DNA of 64,000 nt, from NCBI RefSeq assembly GCF_013410745.1, contig NZ_JACCFY010000001.1, forward strand, positions 744,001-808,000. Direction: 5' to 3'. Position 1 is the stretch's first letter; the number at the start of each line of letters is the position of its first letter. The notes under the pieces were generated by a model. That model was not told the origin of the DNA. It saw nothing but the letters and a program-made list of their open reading frames with translations, and made no database searches. Positions 63,048 through 64,000 of the stretch are shown piece by piece. The translations under genes were made by a program, and so were the position numbers. The DNA is from Nesterenkonia xinjiangensis (GTDB lineage: Bacteria > Actinomycetota > Actinomycetes > Actinomycetales > Micrococcaceae).

Positions 63048-63596
63048 ATGACCTTCAGAGCCGCCACAGAACGCGCGATGAGCACCCTGTTCCGCGCGAT
63101 CGAGATCATGATGGTGATCTTCCTGATCTCGATGGTCCTCTTCGTCTTCCTGAACATGGCACTGCGGTATCTCTTCGACTCCGGACTGGTCTGGTCAGAA
63201 GAGATCGCCCGGCTGTGCTTCATCTATCTGGTCTATCTCGGTGCCGTGGGCGCCTTCAGGGAGAACCGGCATCTGGGCATGCACACCCTGTTGGAACGCG
63301 TGCCCCTCCCCGCGCAGAAGACCCTGTACACCATCGTGCAGCTGATCATCATCTGGGTCATGGTGCTCCTGGTCAGCGGCAGCTGGGACCTGGTGGTGCA
63401 GAGCATGGGCGATCGCTGGGTCGCGACTCAGTATCCCCGGCCGCTGATCTACGCCATCGGTCTCATCACAGGCCTGGCCATCTCGCTGATGGCGCTGATG
63501 AACATCCTCAGGCTGTTCGCCTTCAAACTGACGGTCGCTGAGCTTCTGGCCATCCCCGATGACGACACCGACCTGCTCCGGCAGGCGGCGAACTAG
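63048..63596 (+). CDS. dctQ: TRAP transporter small permease (DctQ family)
   Basis: 182 residues with four membrane helices. IEIMMVIFLISMVLFVFLNM, LVWSEEIARLCFIYLVYLGA and FRENRHLGMHTLLERVP are typical of DctQ. It forms the stator half of the sodium-driven transporter with DctM. The ATG at 63048 lies 4 nt after dctP. Confidence 0.92.
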   Translation: MTFRAATERAMSTLFRAIEIMMVIFLISMVLFVFLNMALRYLFDSGLVWSEEIARLCFIYLVYLGAVGAFRENRHLGMHTLLERVPLPAQKTLYTIVQLIIIWVMVLLVSGSWDLVVQSMGDRWVATQYPRPLIYAIGLITGLAISLMALMNILRLFAFKLTVAELLAIPDDDTDLLRQAAN

Positions 63597-63609
63597 GACA
63601 AGGAGTTCC

Positions 63610-64000
63610 ATGCCTGCTCTGGCACAGATGTTCGGGTACCTCTTCGGTGCCATCGCCATCGGAGTCCCCATCGCCTTCGCCCTGCTCTTCTGCGCGATGG
63701 TCACCGGCATGCAGCTGGGCAGCGCCGCTGACTCCCAGGTCATGGCGGCCCAGCTCATGCGAGGCACCGACTCCATCGCCATGATGGCTCTGCCGTTCTT
63801 CATCCTGACCGGCGAGCTCATGAATCGCGGCGGACTCACCCACCGCATCATCGACCTCTGCAAGGCCACGGTCGGCCGGGTCCGTGGCGGGCTCGGCTAC
63901 GTCACGATCATCGCCTGTCTTCTGTTCGGAAGCCTGGTGGGTTCAGCCGTCGCCAGCACCGCGGCCCTCGGTGCCATCCTCATCCCCATGATGGCCAAAG
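63610..64000 (+). CDS. dctM: TRAP transporter large permease (DctM family), 5' part
   Basis: The first 130 codons, open to the window edge, with AAGGAG 5 nt before the ATG at 63610. Reading: FGYLFGAIAIGVPIAFALLF, then ALPFFILTGELMNRGGLTHR and GGLGYVTIIACLLFGSLVGS. These are the first helices and the conserved substrate-path loop of DctM. The full protein should be about 430 residues. It completes the TRAP transporter begun by dctP and dctQ. Confidence 0.95.
   Translation, partial: MPALAQMFGYLFGAIAIGVPIAFALLFCAMVTGMQLGSAADSQVMAAQLMRGTDSIAMMALPFFILTGELMNRGGLTHRIIDLCKATVGRVRGGLGYVTIIACLLFGSLVGSAVASTAALGAILIPMMAK

Overview
The window is a 64 kb piece of a high-GC, Gram-positive actinobacterial chromosome, most likely from a Micrococcales/Micrococcaceae-type organism (Nesterenkonia is a reasonable guess, not proven). 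The reasons are the gatCAB set, GuaB plus GuaB3, a CIRCE-controlled groES-groEL1 pair with a His-rich GroEL tail, a LigA of about 796 residues with an insertion in its helix-hairpin-helix region, an acyl-CoA carboxylase locus with an epsilon subunit, many GTG starts, and long chains of genes overlapping by 4 nt. I see no tRNA, rRNA, CRISPR array, prophage or intact insertion sequence.

Layout. 1-5.8 kb: a sugar-type ABC transporter, one permease of which is interrupted by an in-frame amber codon, beside a catabolic histidinol-dehydrogenase-family gene and a LysR regulator. 5.9-12.4 kb: small housekeeping genes, then a cell-wall-anchored 5'-nucleotidase and a large secreted nuclease that together look like extracellular DNA scavenging. 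12.4-16 kb: guaB3, tenA and guaB. 16.1-18.7 kb: a rhodanese plus thiosulfate-transporter operon behind an ArsR-type palindrome. 18.8-21.1 kb: groES-groEL. 21.1-22.3 kb: a frameshifted AbiEi/DUF559-type gene bracketed by two copies of a 72-bp palindrome; a third copy lies at 12.3 kb. 22.3-30.2 kb: two alanine/glycine symporters around a CPBP protease, a probable protein-deglycation operon (LMW-PTP, fructosamine kinase and an unknown protein) and a TetR locus whose target gene seems to be lost. 30.2-38.8 kb: gatCAB, GNAT, inositol-phosphatase-family protein, ligA, EamA transporter. 38.8-44.8 kb: PP2C phosphatase and a five-gene ferric-siderophore uptake operon. 44.8-53.8 kb: a class III adenylate cyclase, a PH-domain protein, birA, an SDR, and accD-accE-maf-accA3 (biotin ligase next to its substrate). 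53.8-55.6 kb: a small secreted four-cysteine protein of unknown function, a decayed MFS transporter and a PAP2 phosphatase with a poor start. 55.6-64 kb: a hexonate/hexuronate catabolic regulon (KDPG aldolase, mannonate oxidoreductase, KDG kinase, mannonate dehydratase, GntR regulator, polyol-type dehydrogenase, TRAP transporter).

How it works together. The last cluster encodes every step from imported L-gulonate (or another hexonate that enters as fructuronate) through D-fructuronate, D-mannonate, KDG and KDPG to pyruvate and glyceraldehyde-3-phosphate. The divergent halves share palindromes that fit the GntR protein between them. Closely related sites recur about 57 kb away, upstream of the ABC transporter, so the two sugar loci may be co-regulated. 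The observations I rate highest are the 72-bp palindrome family and its bracketed cassette, the L-gulonate regulon with its zinc-site-deficient dehydrogenase, the deglycation operon, and the 54-55.6 kb junction.
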